A DNA stretch of 64,000 bases. Origin: Ramlibacter sp. Its GTDB lineage: Bacteria; Pseudomonadota; Gammaproteobacteria; Burkholderiales; Burkholderiaceae_C. Numbering within the stretch: position 1 is the stretch's first letter; every line of letters starts with the position of its first letter. The notes under the pieces were generated by a model. That model did no database searches. It worked only from the letters and a program-made list of their open reading frames with translations, and was not told the origin of the DNA. This document shows, in pieces, positions 37,266 to 46,137 of the stretch. The stretch lies in contig JAUYOG010000004.1 of the NCBI GenBank assembly GCA_030695945.1, positions 1 through 64,000 of the forward strand, in the 5' to 3' direction. The position numbers and the translations under genes are program-made.

Positions 37266-37364
37266 CCGTGGATGGCGGGTGGCCGACGCAGCGAAATCAA
37301 GGAGGAGGAGCGGGCGTGCCCGCGACGGGGGACATTCGCGGAGTCGGCCACCCGCCGTCCGCGG
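37266..37364. repeat. Long-stem hairpin element, module 2 (inverted)
   Basis: A 21-base stem (37266-37286 with 37344-37364, 19 of 21 pairs) encloses a 57-base core (37287-37343) that is the reverse complement of the module 1 core apart from three single-base indels. The stem (CCGTGGATGGCGGG on the left) has no resemblance to the module 1 stem (GGATCAGGGCGACGG). Confidence 0.8.
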
Positions 37365-37442
37365 CCCGCCGCCAGCACCTCGCCGCTTGCGCGCTCAGCG
37401 ATCCTTTTTGAAGAGCTCTGGCACAAACAATGCATACGACGC

Positions 37443-38408
37443 CTAGAGAACATCCCGCGGGTCGAGCGCGTCGCGCAGTCCGTCGCCGATGAAGTTGATG
37501 CACAGCACCGCCAGGAAGATCGCGGCGCCGGGGAACATGGCCCAGTACGGCGCAATGTCCAGGTATTCCTTGCTGTCGTACAGGATGCGCCCCCAGGTCG
37601 GGATGTCGGGCGGGAAGCCCAGCCCGAGGAACGACAGCGTGGACTCCGCGATGATCGCGGCCGCCACGTCGATGGTGCCGGCGACGATCACGGGGCCCAG
37701 CGCGTTCGGCAGGATGTGCCGCACCACCTGCCGCGAGGTGCTGGCGCCCAGCGCGCGCGCGGCCTCGACGAACTCCTTTTCGCGCAGGGAGAAGAACTGC
37801 GCCCGGACCAGCCGTGCCACGGGCATCCAGCGGAAGCCGCCGATCACGCACACGATCAGCATGAACACGCCCACCTCCGGCCCGAAGGCGGCTTTGAGCC
37901 CGTCGCGAAACAGGTAGATCAGCAGCAGCAGCAGCGGCAGCTGCGGCAGCGAAAGGAACAGGTCCGTGAGCCACATCAGCGCCGTGTCGATCGGCCCGCG
38001 CGAAATGCCGGCGATGGCGCCGATGGTCACGCCCACCAGGATCGCCATGCCCATGGCCGCGAGCCCGACCGCCAGCGAGATCCGCCCGCCGTAGAGCATG
38101 CGCGCGAAGATGTCCTGGCCCAGGTCGTCGGTGCCGAAGGGGTGGCGCCAGGTCGGCGGCTTCAGGCGGGCGGTGAAGTCGATCTCGTTGATCGCGAGCT
38201 TCCACACCAGCGGGCCCGCCAGCACGAGCAGCACCATGACGGCCAGCACGAACAGGCTGGCGAGCGCGAGCTTGTGGCGCCGGAACCGCCGCCATGCGTC
38301 GCGCCACGGCGAGATGCCCCGGGCGCTCGCGCCGGCCTGCACGGCCGCGACGGGCGCTTCGAGCGGGGTTTCGCTAGCGATAGCTGATGCGGGGGTCGAG
38401 CCAGCCAT
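37443..38408 (-). CDS. Dipeptide/oligopeptide ABC transporter permease (DppC-like)
   Basis: A 321-residue inner-membrane permease. A cytosolic N-terminus (ending WRRFRRHKLAL) precedes six hydrophobic segments; HPFGTDDLGQDIFARMLYGG and the EAA loop EFVEAARALGAS with HILPNAL are family hallmarks, as is LSFLGLGFPPDIPTWG. ATG 38408 overlaps the DppB-like gene by 35 bp. Confidence 0.93.
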   Translation of the reverse strand: MAGSTPASAIASETPLEAPVAAVQAGASARGISPWRDAWRRFRRHKLALASLFVLAVMVLLVLAGPLVWKLAINEIDFTARLKPPTWRHPFGTDDLGQDIFARMLYGGRISLAVGLAAMGMAILVGVTIGAIAGISRGPIDTALMWLTDLFLSLPQLPLLLLLIYLFRDGLKAAFGPEVGVFMLIVCVIGGFRWMPVARLVRAQFFSLREKEFVEAARALGASTSRQVVRHILPNALGPVIVAGTIDVAAAIIAESTLSFLGLGFPPDIPTWGRILYDSKEYLDIAPYWAMFPGAAIFLAVLCINFIGDGLRDALDPRDVL

Positions 38409-39333
38409 AGAGCAAGTCGGCAATCAGGTTGAAGAGGATCACGAGGCAGGAGAAAACGAAGGTCACGCCCATGATCACGGGGGTGTCGTTGCGCAGGATC
38501 GCGTCGATGAGGAGCGAGCCGATGCCGGGGATGCGGAAGATCTGCTCGGTGACGATGGCGCCGCCGAAGATGGCCGGCATCTGCAATGCCACCAGCGTGA
38601 CGACCGGGATCAGCGCGTTGCGCACCACGTGCTTCATCACGATGTCCCAGTCCGACAGGCCCTTGCTGCGCGCCGTCGTCACGTGGTCGAGGCGGATCAC
38701 ATCCAGCATGGCCGAGCGCACATAGCGGGTCCAGCTGGCACCCTGGAACAGGCCGAGCACCATGACGGGCATGATCGCCTGCCGCAGGTGCTCCCACCAC
38801 CACTGCCAGCCCGTCGCCGCGATGTCCGCGCGATAGACGAACGGCAGCCAGTCGAGCTTGATCGAAAACAGCAGGATCAGCAGCAGGCCGGTGAAGAACG
38901 TCGGTAGCGAGAATCCGACGAAAGCCAGGGCGCTGGCGATGCGGTCGAACCAGGAATAGGGCCGCATGGCCGAGTAGATGCCCACGGGCAGCGCCACCAT
39001 CAACGCGATCACCTGCGACGCGCCGATGACCGCCAGCGTCACGGGCACGCGCTGCAGGATCAGGCTGTCGACGTCGACGCGGCTGATGAAGGAAAAGCCC
39101 CAGTCGCCCTGGACCATGGCCCACAGCCAGCGGAAATAGCGCTGCCAGATCGGGTCGTCCAGGCCGAACTGCTTGCGCAGGTTGGCCTGCACCTCGGGCG
39201 GCACGTTCGGGTTGAGCGCCATTTCGGCGAACGGGTCGCCCGGCGCCAGCGCCAGCACGGTGAACAGCACCACGCTGATGCCCAGCAGGCTGGGCAGCGC
39301 GATCAGGAGGCGCCGCAGGAGATAGGAGCCCAC
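38374..39333 (-). CDS. Dipeptide/oligopeptide ABC transporter permease (DppB-like)
   Basis: A 319-residue permease: N-terminal LLRRLLIALPSLLGISVVLF, the large periplasmic loop with FGLDDPIWQRYFRWL, the EAA loop TTARSKGLSDWDIVMKHVVRNAL and six hydrophobic segments. Begins 23 bp after the receptor gene. Complete family length. Confidence 0.93.
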   Translation of the reverse strand: MGSYLLRRLLIALPSLLGISVVLFTVLALAPGDPFAEMALNPNVPPEVQANLRKQFGLDDPIWQRYFRWLWAMVQGDWGFSFISRVDVDSLILQRVPVTLAVIGASQVIALMVALPVGIYSAMRPYSWFDRIASALAFVGFSLPTFFTGLLLILLFSIKLDWLPFVYRADIAATGWQWWWEHLRQAIMPVMVLGLFQGASWTRYVRSAMLDVIRLDHVTTARSKGLSDWDIVMKHVVRNALIPVVTLVALQMPAIFGGAIVTEQIFRIPGIGSLLIDAILRNDTPVIMGVTFVFSCLVILFNLIADLLYGWLDPRISYR

Positions 39334-39356
39334 GGCCTAGCAGCGTCCGGTGTCTG

Positions 39357-41147
39357 TCAAGCTTCCCTGTACCAGTTGTGCAGCCCGGAGAAGTCCAGGT
39401 CCCAGCCGGTGAGGGCCGTCATCAGCTTGTGGCTGGCGCCGCGCACGCGCGGCCGGCTGATCAGCGGGATGATCGCGTTGTCGCCGACCACGAGGTCGTT
39501 CATGCGGATGAACATGGCGGCGCGCTTGACCGGGTCGAGCTCGGCCTCGGCCTGGGCGTAGACCTTCTCGTACTCGTCGTTGCGCCAGCGCGCGATGTTG
39601 CGGCCCTGCCATTTGTTGGCCTTGGCGGAAATCTCGTGGGCCCGGTACTGGTCCATGAAGCGCTCGGGATCGGGCTGCGTCATGGTGGTGGTGTACATCT
39701 GCATGTCGCACCAGAACTTGCCGTAGGTGTCCGGGTTGGCGACGTCGGAGGAGAAGAACACGGAGGCGGTGACCGATTTCAGCTCCAGGTCGATGCCCGC
39801 TTTCTGGGCCGCCTGCTTGATCACGGCCTGCTCCTTCTGCCGGATGCCGTTGACCGACGTCTGGTAGACGAACTTCATCTTCTTGCCGCCCTTTTCGCGG
39901 ATGCCGTCGGCGCCCTTCTTCCAGCCGGCGGCGTCGAGCAGGGCGTTGGCCTTGTCCACGTTGAATTCCATCTTCGTGTTGGGCGAGCGGAACTTGGCCG
40001 GGTTGTTGAGGAAATTCGCCGTCGCGACACCGGTGCGCCCGTAGATGAACTCCTGGATGCTCTTGCGATCGGCCAGCAGCGCCATCGCCTGCCGCACCGC
40101 CGGGTCGGTGAAGGCGAAATGCTTGCTCTTGATGCTGGCGCGCTCGCCCTCGACCTCGGTCCAGGGGTCGGTCAGGTTCAGCTGGATGAACTCGATGTCG
40201 CCGCTGGGGATGATGTGGGCCTTGCCCTTGCCGCCCTCTTCCATCCGCTTGAGGACCTCGTCCTCGACCTGGAGGTTCCAGGCGTAGTCGTACTCGCCGG
40301 TCTGCAGCACGGCCCGCGCCGCCGACGCCGCATCGCCGCCGCCCTTCATCTCGATCGTGTCGAAGTACGGCCGGTTGGGCATGTGGTAGTTGTTGTTGAT
40401 CTCCCCGCGCACCATGTCGCCCGGCTTGAAGTCGACGAACTTGTAGGGGCCCGTGCCCACCGGCTTGAGGTTGTTGGGGGCCTCGCGCGATTTGGCGCCG
40501 GCATACGGCCCGAACAGGTGCTTGGGGATGATCATCCCCTCGGCCGCGACGAATGCGGTGGCCCAGAATGGCGTGGCCTTGGCGAAGGTGACGCGGATGG
40601 TGTGCGAATCGACCTTCTCGACCTTGACGTCCTTGTAGACGCCGGAGGTCACGGCGGCCGTGGCCGGGTCCTTCGCATATTCCCAGGTGAAGATGCAATC
40701 GTCGGCGGTGAAGGGCTGGCCGTCGTGCCAGGTCACGCCACGCTTGAGCTTCCAGGTGACGGACTTGCCGTCCGCGGACAAGCCGCCGTTCTCGCGCGTC
40801 GGGACTTCCGCCGCGAGGATCGGCACCAGGTTGCCGTCCTTGTCCCAGGAGCCCAGCGGCTCGTAGAAGATGCGCGAGCCTTCCTGGTCCTTGGTGCCGT
40901 TGGCGAAGTGCGGCTGCAGCAGCGTCGCGCCCTGCCACCACAACGCCTTGAGCGCCCCGCCGCCGCCCCGCTTGGTCGGCTTGTAGACCTGGGCGGGCTG
41001 GGCGTTCGCGACGCCCGCGTGCATCAGCAGCATGGAGGCCATGGGCGCCGTCAGGCCCACGGACACCAGCCGTTCGATGAATTTCCGGCGCGGAAGCTTG
41101 CCCTCGCGCACGTTTTCGATCAGGTTGCGCAATTGACGTTCATGCAT
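39357..41147 (-). CDS. Peptide/solute ABC transporter substrate-binding protein (SBP_bac_5)
   Basis: A 596-residue periplasmic receptor of the dipeptide/oligopeptide cluster. It has an unusually long pre-signal (MHERQLRNLIENVREGKLPR) followed by RRKFIERLVSVGLTAPMAS and cleavage near VANAQ, consistent with twin-arginine-type export. Core family segments: TWKLKRGVTWHDGQPFTADD, VGTGPYKFVDFKPGD and DPAVRQAMALLADRKSI. First gene of the five-gene importer. Substrate unknown: members bind peptides, nickel, opines or sugars. Confidence 0.92.
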   Translation of the reverse strand: MHERQLRNLIENVREGKLPRRKFIERLVSVGLTAPMASMLLMHAGVANAQPAQVYKPTKRGGGGALKALWWQGATLLQPHFANGTKDQEGSRIFYEPLGSWDKDGNLVPILAAEVPTRENGGLSADGKSVTWKLKRGVTWHDGQPFTADDCIFTWEYAKDPATAAVTSGVYKDVKVEKVDSHTIRVTFAKATPFWATAFVAAEGMIIPKHLFGPYAGAKSREAPNNLKPVGTGPYKFVDFKPGDMVRGEINNNYHMPNRPYFDTIEMKGGGDAASAARAVLQTGEYDYAWNLQVEDEVLKRMEEGGKGKAHIIPSGDIEFIQLNLTDPWTEVEGERASIKSKHFAFTDPAVRQAMALLADRKSIQEFIYGRTGVATANFLNNPAKFRSPNTKMEFNVDKANALLDAAGWKKGADGIREKGGKKMKFVYQTSVNGIRQKEQAVIKQAAQKAGIDLELKSVTASVFFSSDVANPDTYGKFWCDMQMYTTTMTQPDPERFMDQYRAHEISAKANKWQGRNIARWRNDEYEKVYAQAEAELDPVKRAAMFIRMNDLVVGDNAIIPLISRPRVRGASHKLMTALTGWDLDFSGLHNWYREA

Positions 41148-41264
41148 GGCGAAATTCCTCGCAAGTATCGGACCGGTCGTCCAGAGCGGACCATACTAAT
41201 AGAGCATTACCGGGAACGGCAAGCGGGGAACCGATATAAGGCCAACCCGTTAGTATCTCGGCCC

Positions 41265-42977
41265 ATGCGACTTCCCAACCTGCTTGCCACACGCCGCGGA
41301 CGCCTGGTCGCGTTCTTCAGCCTGTACGTGACCGAGGGCATCCCGCTCGGCTTCGCCGCGACCGCCGTGGCGACCCAACTGCGCCGGCAGGGCGTAGGCC
41401 CCGCGGAGATCGGCGCGTTCGTCGCTTCCTTCTATTTGCCCTGGGCCTTCAAGTGGGCCTTCGGCCCCTTCGTCGACGTGTTCCGGTCCCAGCGCTTCGG
41501 GCACCGGCGCGGCTGGATCCTGCTCACCCAGGTCGTGATGGCGGCAACGCTCCTGTCGCTGGTGGCGGTGCCGCTGCCGACCGGCCTCGCGCTGTTCACG
41601 CTCATCCTTTTGGTGCACAACACCTTCGGCGCGATCCAGGACGTGGCGATCGACTCGCTCGCCTGCAACACCTTGAGCGAGGACGAGCGCGGCCTGGCCA
41701 ATGGCCTGATGTTCGCCGGCGCGTCGGTGGGCCAGGCGATCGGCGGCAGCGGTGTACTGTTCCTGATCGGCATCACGGGATTCCAGTTCACCTTCGTCGC
41801 CGTCGCCGCGGCCATCCTCGCCGTCACCGGATTCATCGTGCTGCCGATGAAGGAAGCCGTCGCCGAGAGCCTCGGTGCGGCGGCGGACAGCGCGGGCACG
41901 GCCTGGCGCAAGGCGGGCGCCGAAATGAAGAGCTTCGCGGTGCAGTCGTTCCGTTCCTTCATCGGCACGCGCGGCGCCTTCTCGGGCGTGTTCTTCGCGC
42001 TGCTGCCGGCAGGCGCGATGTCGCTGGGCCTCGCGCTGCAGTCCAACCTCGCGGTGGAAGTGGGCATGAACGACGACCAGGTCGGAGCGCTCAACCTGTG
42101 GACCTCGATCATCTCGGCCGCCTGCATGGTGCTGGGCGGCTGGCTGTCGGACAAATGGGGGCGCCGGCGCACGCTGTTCGTCTACCTCGCGGGCATGAGC
42201 CTGCCGGTGCTCTACCTGATGTGGGTGCTGCAGCAATACGGCTACGTGATGCCGCGCGCGCCGGGTGGGCCGATGCTGCCCGCGCTGATCACCGCGCTGT
42301 GGATCTCCTCGCTCGCCTACGCCGTGTTCCAGGGCCTGATGTACGGGACGCGCTCGGCCATCATGATGGACATCACCAACCCGGCAGTGGCGGCCACCCA
42401 GTTCACGGCCTACATGGCGATGATGAACCTGGCCATCGCGATTGCCGCGAGCTGGCAGGGCGCGGCGGTCGAGGCCTGGGGCTACCCGGTCACGCTGCTG
42501 GTGGATGCGATCACCGGCCTGCTCTGCCTGCTGCTGCTGCCGATGCTGAAGCGGCAGACCGCGGCGTTCAGCGACGCGCTGGCCGAGGGGCGGGCGCGCA
42601 AGTCGTCGCTGGTGCTGGGCCTCTGCTGTCTGGCCTGGCTGCCCTACTGGGCCAACCACGAGCTGCTGGGCAAGGGCCAGCCGATGATGGGCACGTTCTT
42701 CACGCTGGTGTTCATCGCGTCGGCCCTCTTCCTGCTGGCCGGGCGCGAGGTGCTGGGCCGCGACGCCGGTGTGTGGCGCCGCGCGGCCCTGTGGGTCTCG
42801 CCCCTGCTGCTGCTGATGTACGGCCGCTACTGGGTCGAGAAGCTCAACGGCATGCCCGTCCTGCGCAGCGCCGCCGAGGTGCTGATCTATGCAGTGCCGC
42901 TGGCGGCCGGCATCGTGCTGGTGGCCCTGGCGTTCCGCGACTGGCGGACCGTGAACGCGCAGCCGCAGCCGGCGTGA
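41265..42977 (+). CDS. MFS transporter, AmpG/PAT-like
   Basis: A 570-residue polytopic protein, divergent from the peptide importer. SLYVTEGIPLGFAATAVATQLR and FYLPWAFKWAFGPFVDVF near the N-terminus are characteristic of the AmpG (muropeptide) and acetyl-CoA transporter branch; QDVAIDSLACNTL follows. The C-terminal extension adds two or more hydrophobic segments beyond the usual twelve, as in AmpG proteins. Muropeptide import is possible but not proven. Confidence 0.85.
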   Translation: MRLPNLLATRRGRLVAFFSLYVTEGIPLGFAATAVATQLRRQGVGPAEIGAFVASFYLPWAFKWAFGPFVDVFRSQRFGHRRGWILLTQVVMAATLLSLVAVPLPTGLALFTLILLVHNTFGAIQDVAIDSLACNTLSEDERGLANGLMFAGASVGQAIGGSGVLFLIGITGFQFTFVAVAAAILAVTGFIVLPMKEAVAESLGAAADSAGTAWRKAGAEMKSFAVQSFRSFIGTRGAFSGVFFALLPAGAMSLGLALQSNLAVEVGMNDDQVGALNLWTSIISAACMVLGGWLSDKWGRRRTLFVYLAGMSLPVLYLMWVLQQYGYVMPRAPGGPMLPALITALWISSLAYAVFQGLMYGTRSAIMMDITNPAVAATQFTAYMAMMNLAIAIAASWQGAAVEAWGYPVTLLVDAITGLLCLLLLPMLKRQTAAFSDALAEGRARKSSLVLGLCCLAWLPYWANHELLGKGQPMMGTFFTLVFIASALFLLAGREVLGRDAGVWRRAALWVSPLLLLMYGRYWVEKLNGMPVLRSAAEVLIYAVPLAAGIVLVALAFRDWRTVNAQPQPA

Positions 42978-42990
42978 GAAAATCCGGTCG

Positions 42991-43416
42991 ATGAGCAAGG
43001 AAGTCGTCTACGTCCACCATGTCCAGTTCGGCGACTGCGACCCGGCTCGCATCGTCTGGTTCCCCAATTTCTTTCGCTGGATCGACGCGGCCTCCCGCAA
43101 CTTCTTCGCCGAGTGCGGCGTGCCGCCCTGGCACGAGACCGAGCGCGCCACGGGCATGATCGGCACGCCCCTGGTCGACACGCACGCGCGGTTCATCAAG
43201 ACGGCCAGTTACCCCGACGTGCTGCACATCCACACCTCGATCGCCGAGTGGCGCACCAAGAGCTTCGTGCAGCGCCATCGCGTGCTGCGGCCCGCCAGCG
43301 GCGACCTGATCATGGAATGCGACGAGGTCCGCATCTTCGCGGCCCGGCGGGGGGACGACCCGAAGGCCATCCATGCGGTGCCGATCCCGGAGGACATCCG
43401 GCGGCTTTGCAGTTAG
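42991..43416 (+). CDS. Acyl-CoA thioesterase, 4-hydroxybenzoyl-CoA thioesterase family
   Basis: A 141-residue hotdog-fold protein. The active-site region FGDCDPARIVWFPNFFRWID contains Asp17, the catalytic residue of Pseudomonas 4-hydroxybenzoyl-CoA thioesterase, and the full motif is kept. It follows the MFS gene by 13 bp and is likely co-transcribed. An aromatic acyl-CoA substrate would fit the CoA-dependent aromatic genes at 48-64 kb, but the family also includes YbgC-type enzymes of broad specificity. Confidence 0.88.
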   Translation: MSKEVVYVHHVQFGDCDPARIVWFPNFFRWIDAASRNFFAECGVPPWHETERATGMIGTPLVDTHARFIKTASYPDVLHIHTSIAEWRTKSFVQRHRVLRPASGDLIMECDEVRIFAARRGDDPKAIHAVPIPEDIRRLCS

Positions 43417-43456
43417 CTTGCGCCCCGGCGTCGAATGCCGCCCCGATAGCACAGCC

Positions 43457-44071
43457 ATGCTCGATGAAGTTCCAAGCCCCATCGACCTACGCCTCGTAGC
43501 CGACGCCCGTGCGTGGGCGGCCTCGGCGCTGGAGAAGCGTCCGTGGCGAGCGGAGTTCTTCGCGCGCTTTGCCGCGGAGATCGCCGCACTTCCTTCGGCC
43601 GGCCTGCGCATCCTCGAACTGGGTTCCGGTCCGGGATTCCTGGCCGAACATCTGCTGAAATCTCTTCCAGTTGCCTCTTACGTGGCGCTCGACTTTTCCG
43701 CCGCAATGCACGAACTCGCGGCCGAGCGTCTTGGCCTGCTGGCTTCCCGTGTCGAGTTCCTCGAGCGCAGCTTTCGAGAGCCGGAGTGGCCACACGGCCT
43801 AGGTCGGTTTGGCTGTGTCGTTACCAACCAGGCTGTCCATGAATTGCGCCACAAACGCTACGCGGTCGGCCTTCATGCCCAAGTTCGCGCGCTGCTCGAA
43901 CCCAGAGGTGCATACCTCGTGTGTGATCACTTCGCGGGCGAAGGGGGCATGCAGAACGAGCAGTTGTACATGTCGGTTGTGGAGCAGCAGCGGGCGTTGC
44001 GTGACGCGGGCTTCGCCAACATCCGCTTGGTGCTCCAGAAGGGCGGCCTCGTCCTCCACCACGCAACCTGA
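43457..44071 (+). CDS. Class I SAM-dependent methyltransferase
   Basis: A 204-residue protein. Motif I LRILELGSGPGFLAEHLL (about residues 53-70), an acidic residue at the end of strand two (VALDFS) and the post-motif VVTNQAVHELRH place it in class I methyltransferases. The target is not evident. Codon use is less GC-rich than in flanking genes, shared with the next gene. ATG 43457 chosen; upstream in-frame codons lie within the previous gene. Confidence 0.82.
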   Translation: MLDEVPSPIDLRLVADARAWAASALEKRPWRAEFFARFAAEIAALPSAGLRILELGSGPGFLAEHLLKSLPVASYVALDFSAAMHELAAERLGLLASRVEFLERSFREPEWPHGLGRFGCVVTNQAVHELRHKRYAVGLHAQVRALLEPRGAYLVCDHFAGEGGMQNEQLYMSVVEQQRALRDAGFANIRLVLQKGGLVLHHAT

Positions 44072-44104
44072 TCCCGTGCCCGGGATATCCGCCAGGATGG
44101 CACG

Positions 44105-44749
44105 ATGATCGAACTGCGCACGGAGCCGGTGGGCGACCTCCGGGCGTACGCTGCCATACCGAGCTCATTCGAAGCACGCTCGGTTCTGAACGTGCGCGAG
44201 CAAGGCTCTGGCTTTGACTTGACCGAACTCGCCCTCGCGGCGCCGTTTCGCAAGAACTACGATCACCTCGAAGATCCGCTGGCCTGGCCACGCACTTTCG
44301 ACACAAGACGATGGGTATTGTTATCGGCACTTCTTGCCTCGGAGCGCGTCGGGGGTGTCATTGTGGCCATGGACACTCCCGAAATCGACTTGCTGGAAGA
44401 CAGGACTGACCTCGCAGTTCTGTGGGACCTTCGGGTAGCGCCGGCGCACCGCCGCCGGTCGGTTGCCACCACACTGCTTGGCGCCGCGCAGGCTTGGGCG
44501 CGAGGAGCTGGCTGCACCGAATTGAAGGTCGAGACCCAGAACACCAACCCTGTGGCTTGCAGGTTCTACGAGCACAGTGGGTTTGTCCTGTCGGAGGTCC
44601 GCCCCGGCGCGTATCGGGACTTGCCGGACGATGTCCAACTCATTTGGAGGAAGCGGCTTGATGGCCTTCAAAACCCTCCTCCTCACGGCAAAGCCGCGCA
44701 AGCTGGAGCAGGGCAGTCCAGGCGTTCCTGTTGGAGTCGACGTGAATGA
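44105..44749 (+). CDS. GNAT family N-acetyltransferase (streptothricin-acetyltransferase-like)
   Basis: A 214-residue acetyltransferase. Acetyl-CoA-binding segment LRVAPAHRRRSVATTLL (about residues 113-129), then ELKVETQNTNPVACRFYEHSGF, the arrangement seen in streptothricin acetyltransferases and related small-molecule acetyltransferases. The substrate is unknown. The last 25 or so residues are atypical (GKAAQAGAGQSRRS) and may be read-through of the intergenic repeat region. Lower GC than neighbours, like the methyltransferase before it, suggests recent acquisition of the pair. Confidence 0.82.
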   Translation: MIELRTEPVGDLRAYAAIPSSFEARSVLNVREQGSGFDLTELALAAPFRKNYDHLEDPLAWPRTFDTRRWVLLSALLASERVGGVIVAMDTPEIDLLEDRTDLAVLWDLRVAPAHRRRSVATTLLGAAQAWARGAGCTELKVETQNTNPVACRFYEHSGFVLSEVRPGAYRDLPDDVQLIWRKRLDGLQNPPPHGKAAQAGAGQSRRSCWSRRE

Positions 44750-44799
44750 GGGTTAAATCCGAGAAAGGCATCGGAAGTTCGCGCTCGTCGCCCACACGT

Positions 44800-45062
44800 C
44801 CCGCAAAGCCGCGTGCGGGTGGGCTGTGCCGCGCAATCAGACGAGGCGCCTGCGATGGCCGGTTTTGCGGCCGGCGCGCGCAGCGCGCTTCGTCATCATT
44901 CTCGCCGTGGTTGTTTGAACGGAGCGCCCTTCGGGGCGCGCAGTGAGTTCCACGGCGCGGCCGCACAACCGGTCATCGCAGGTTCAGTCGGCGCAGCCGA
45001 CCGCCTTGTCGCGCGGCACTGCCCACCCGTGCGCGGGTTTGCCGCGAGGTGCAGGCGTGGCA
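44800..45062. repeat. Palindromic intergenic repeat, family 1 copy B
   Basis: Reverse complement matches the repeat at 4146-4418 over its entire length with scattered differences. Arms about 44800-44866 and 44966-45050 pair with each other; the centre holds GCGCGCAGCGCGCTTCGT and GAGTT blocks found in the other two elements. Fills the gap between convergent acetyltransferase genes; no ORF is supported. Confidence 0.8.
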
Positions 45063-45075
45063 CCAGAAGTCATGG

Positions 45076-45096
45076 ATGCCGGATCAAGTCCGGCAT
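45076..45096. terminator. Hairpin at 3' end of tandem acetyltransferase gene
   Basis: Perfect eight-base stem ATGCCGGA/TCCGGCAT with a five-base loop (45084-45088), 12 bp beyond the stop codon of the minus-strand gene. No U run follows, so it is a 3' stabiliser or weak terminator and may belong to a widespread repeat. Confidence 0.5.
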
Positions 45097-45107
45097 GACA
45101 TGCGGCG

Positions 45108-46118
45108 CTAGACCTTGCGCACGAACGACAACCGCTGAGACGGCGTGAAACCCGCGTCCTGGAAGAACCCGAGCAAGGCCAGGTCCGCCGTCTGCACGAC
45201 GGTCTCCATCCGCTCCACCTGCAACGCCGACAAATTGGCCGCCAGCTGCGCCAGCAGGGCGTGGCCGATCCCGCGATGCGCGTAGTCCGGGTCGATGCCG
45301 ATGGTGTCCACCACCGCGACGGGCTCGGTGCGGCCGAAGTCGCCGAGGTCGGCGCGCGCCATGAGGTAGCCGACGATGGCGCCGTCGAGGCGCGCCGCCA
45401 ATGAGACACGGATCGCCGAATCGTGCATCGCCTCGGCAAGCCGTGCGGCGATGTAGTCGCCGCGGTCGCGGCCGGTGATCGCGCGGTCGATGCGCACGAT
45501 CTCCTGCAGGTCGGCCGGGGTCATGGGGCGCACTTCCGCGGCGTCCCGCGCCAGGCGCTCGAAGTCATTGGCTTCGGGCGAGCCGAAGTTCACCTCGTGG
45601 CCCGGGCCCTCGCCCTCGGGCAACGTGATGGACTCGTTCGCCTCCTGGCTGCCCACCGGGCTCACGGCCATGCCGAGGATCACGTCGGGAGCCAGGTCGA
45701 ACCCGACCGCCGAAAGCCATTGCAGCATCTCGGCGTCGCGCCAGCGCGCGGCCGTGCGGAACTCCGTGACCTTGTGGCGCGTCGCCCATTGCGCGAGCGC
45801 GTCGAAAAGCTGGCGCCCGCCGCCCATGCGCCGCGCGCCGGCGCGCATGCCGACCATTTCCAGCCGCAGCCCGCGCTCGCTGCGGCCGAACTCGCCCTCC
45901 AGCACCCGCGCGAGGATGTACCCGGCCAGGCCGCCGTCGTCGCAGACCGCGAACTGCGCGTGCAACGCGGGCTCCTGCAAGGCCGAGGCCAGCCTGCGCT
46001 CGACATACGCGCGCCGGGGTCGGCCTTCCAGGGCGGCGTCGATGGCGACGACCAGCGGCAGGTCGTCCGGTGCGAGCGGGCGGATCGTGAGCGTTGCGCC
46101 CGGAGTGTCCAGTGTCAT
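45108..46118 (-). CDS. Tandem-GNAT acetyltransferase
   Basis: A 336-residue protein with two GNAT folds. The first (about residues 10-150) has a degraded acetyl-CoA motif (GMRAGARRMGGGRQLF). The second (about 196-335) has a good one (IGIDPDYAHRGIGHALL, then FFQDAGF near the end). This arrangement often has one catalytic and one structural half. It starts 19 bp after the hemerythrin stop and is the terminal gene of the long minus-strand cluster. Substrate unknown. Confidence 0.85.
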   Translation of the reverse strand: MTLDTPGATLTIRPLAPDDLPLVVAIDAALEGRPRRAYVERRLASALQEPALHAQFAVCDDGGLAGYILARVLEGEFGRSERGLRLEMVGMRAGARRMGGGRQLFDALAQWATRHKVTEFRTAARWRDAEMLQWLSAVGFDLAPDVILGMAVSPVGSQEANESITLPEGEGPGHEVNFGSPEANDFERLARDAAEVRPMTPADLQEIVRIDRAITGRDRGDYIAARLAEAMHDSAIRVSLAARLDGAIVGYLMARADLGDFGRTEPVAVVDTIGIDPDYAHRGIGHALLAQLAANLSALQVERMETVVQTADLALLGFFQDAGFTPSQRLSFVRKV

Positions 46119-46137
46119 GGCAATGCCTTTCCTGTCG

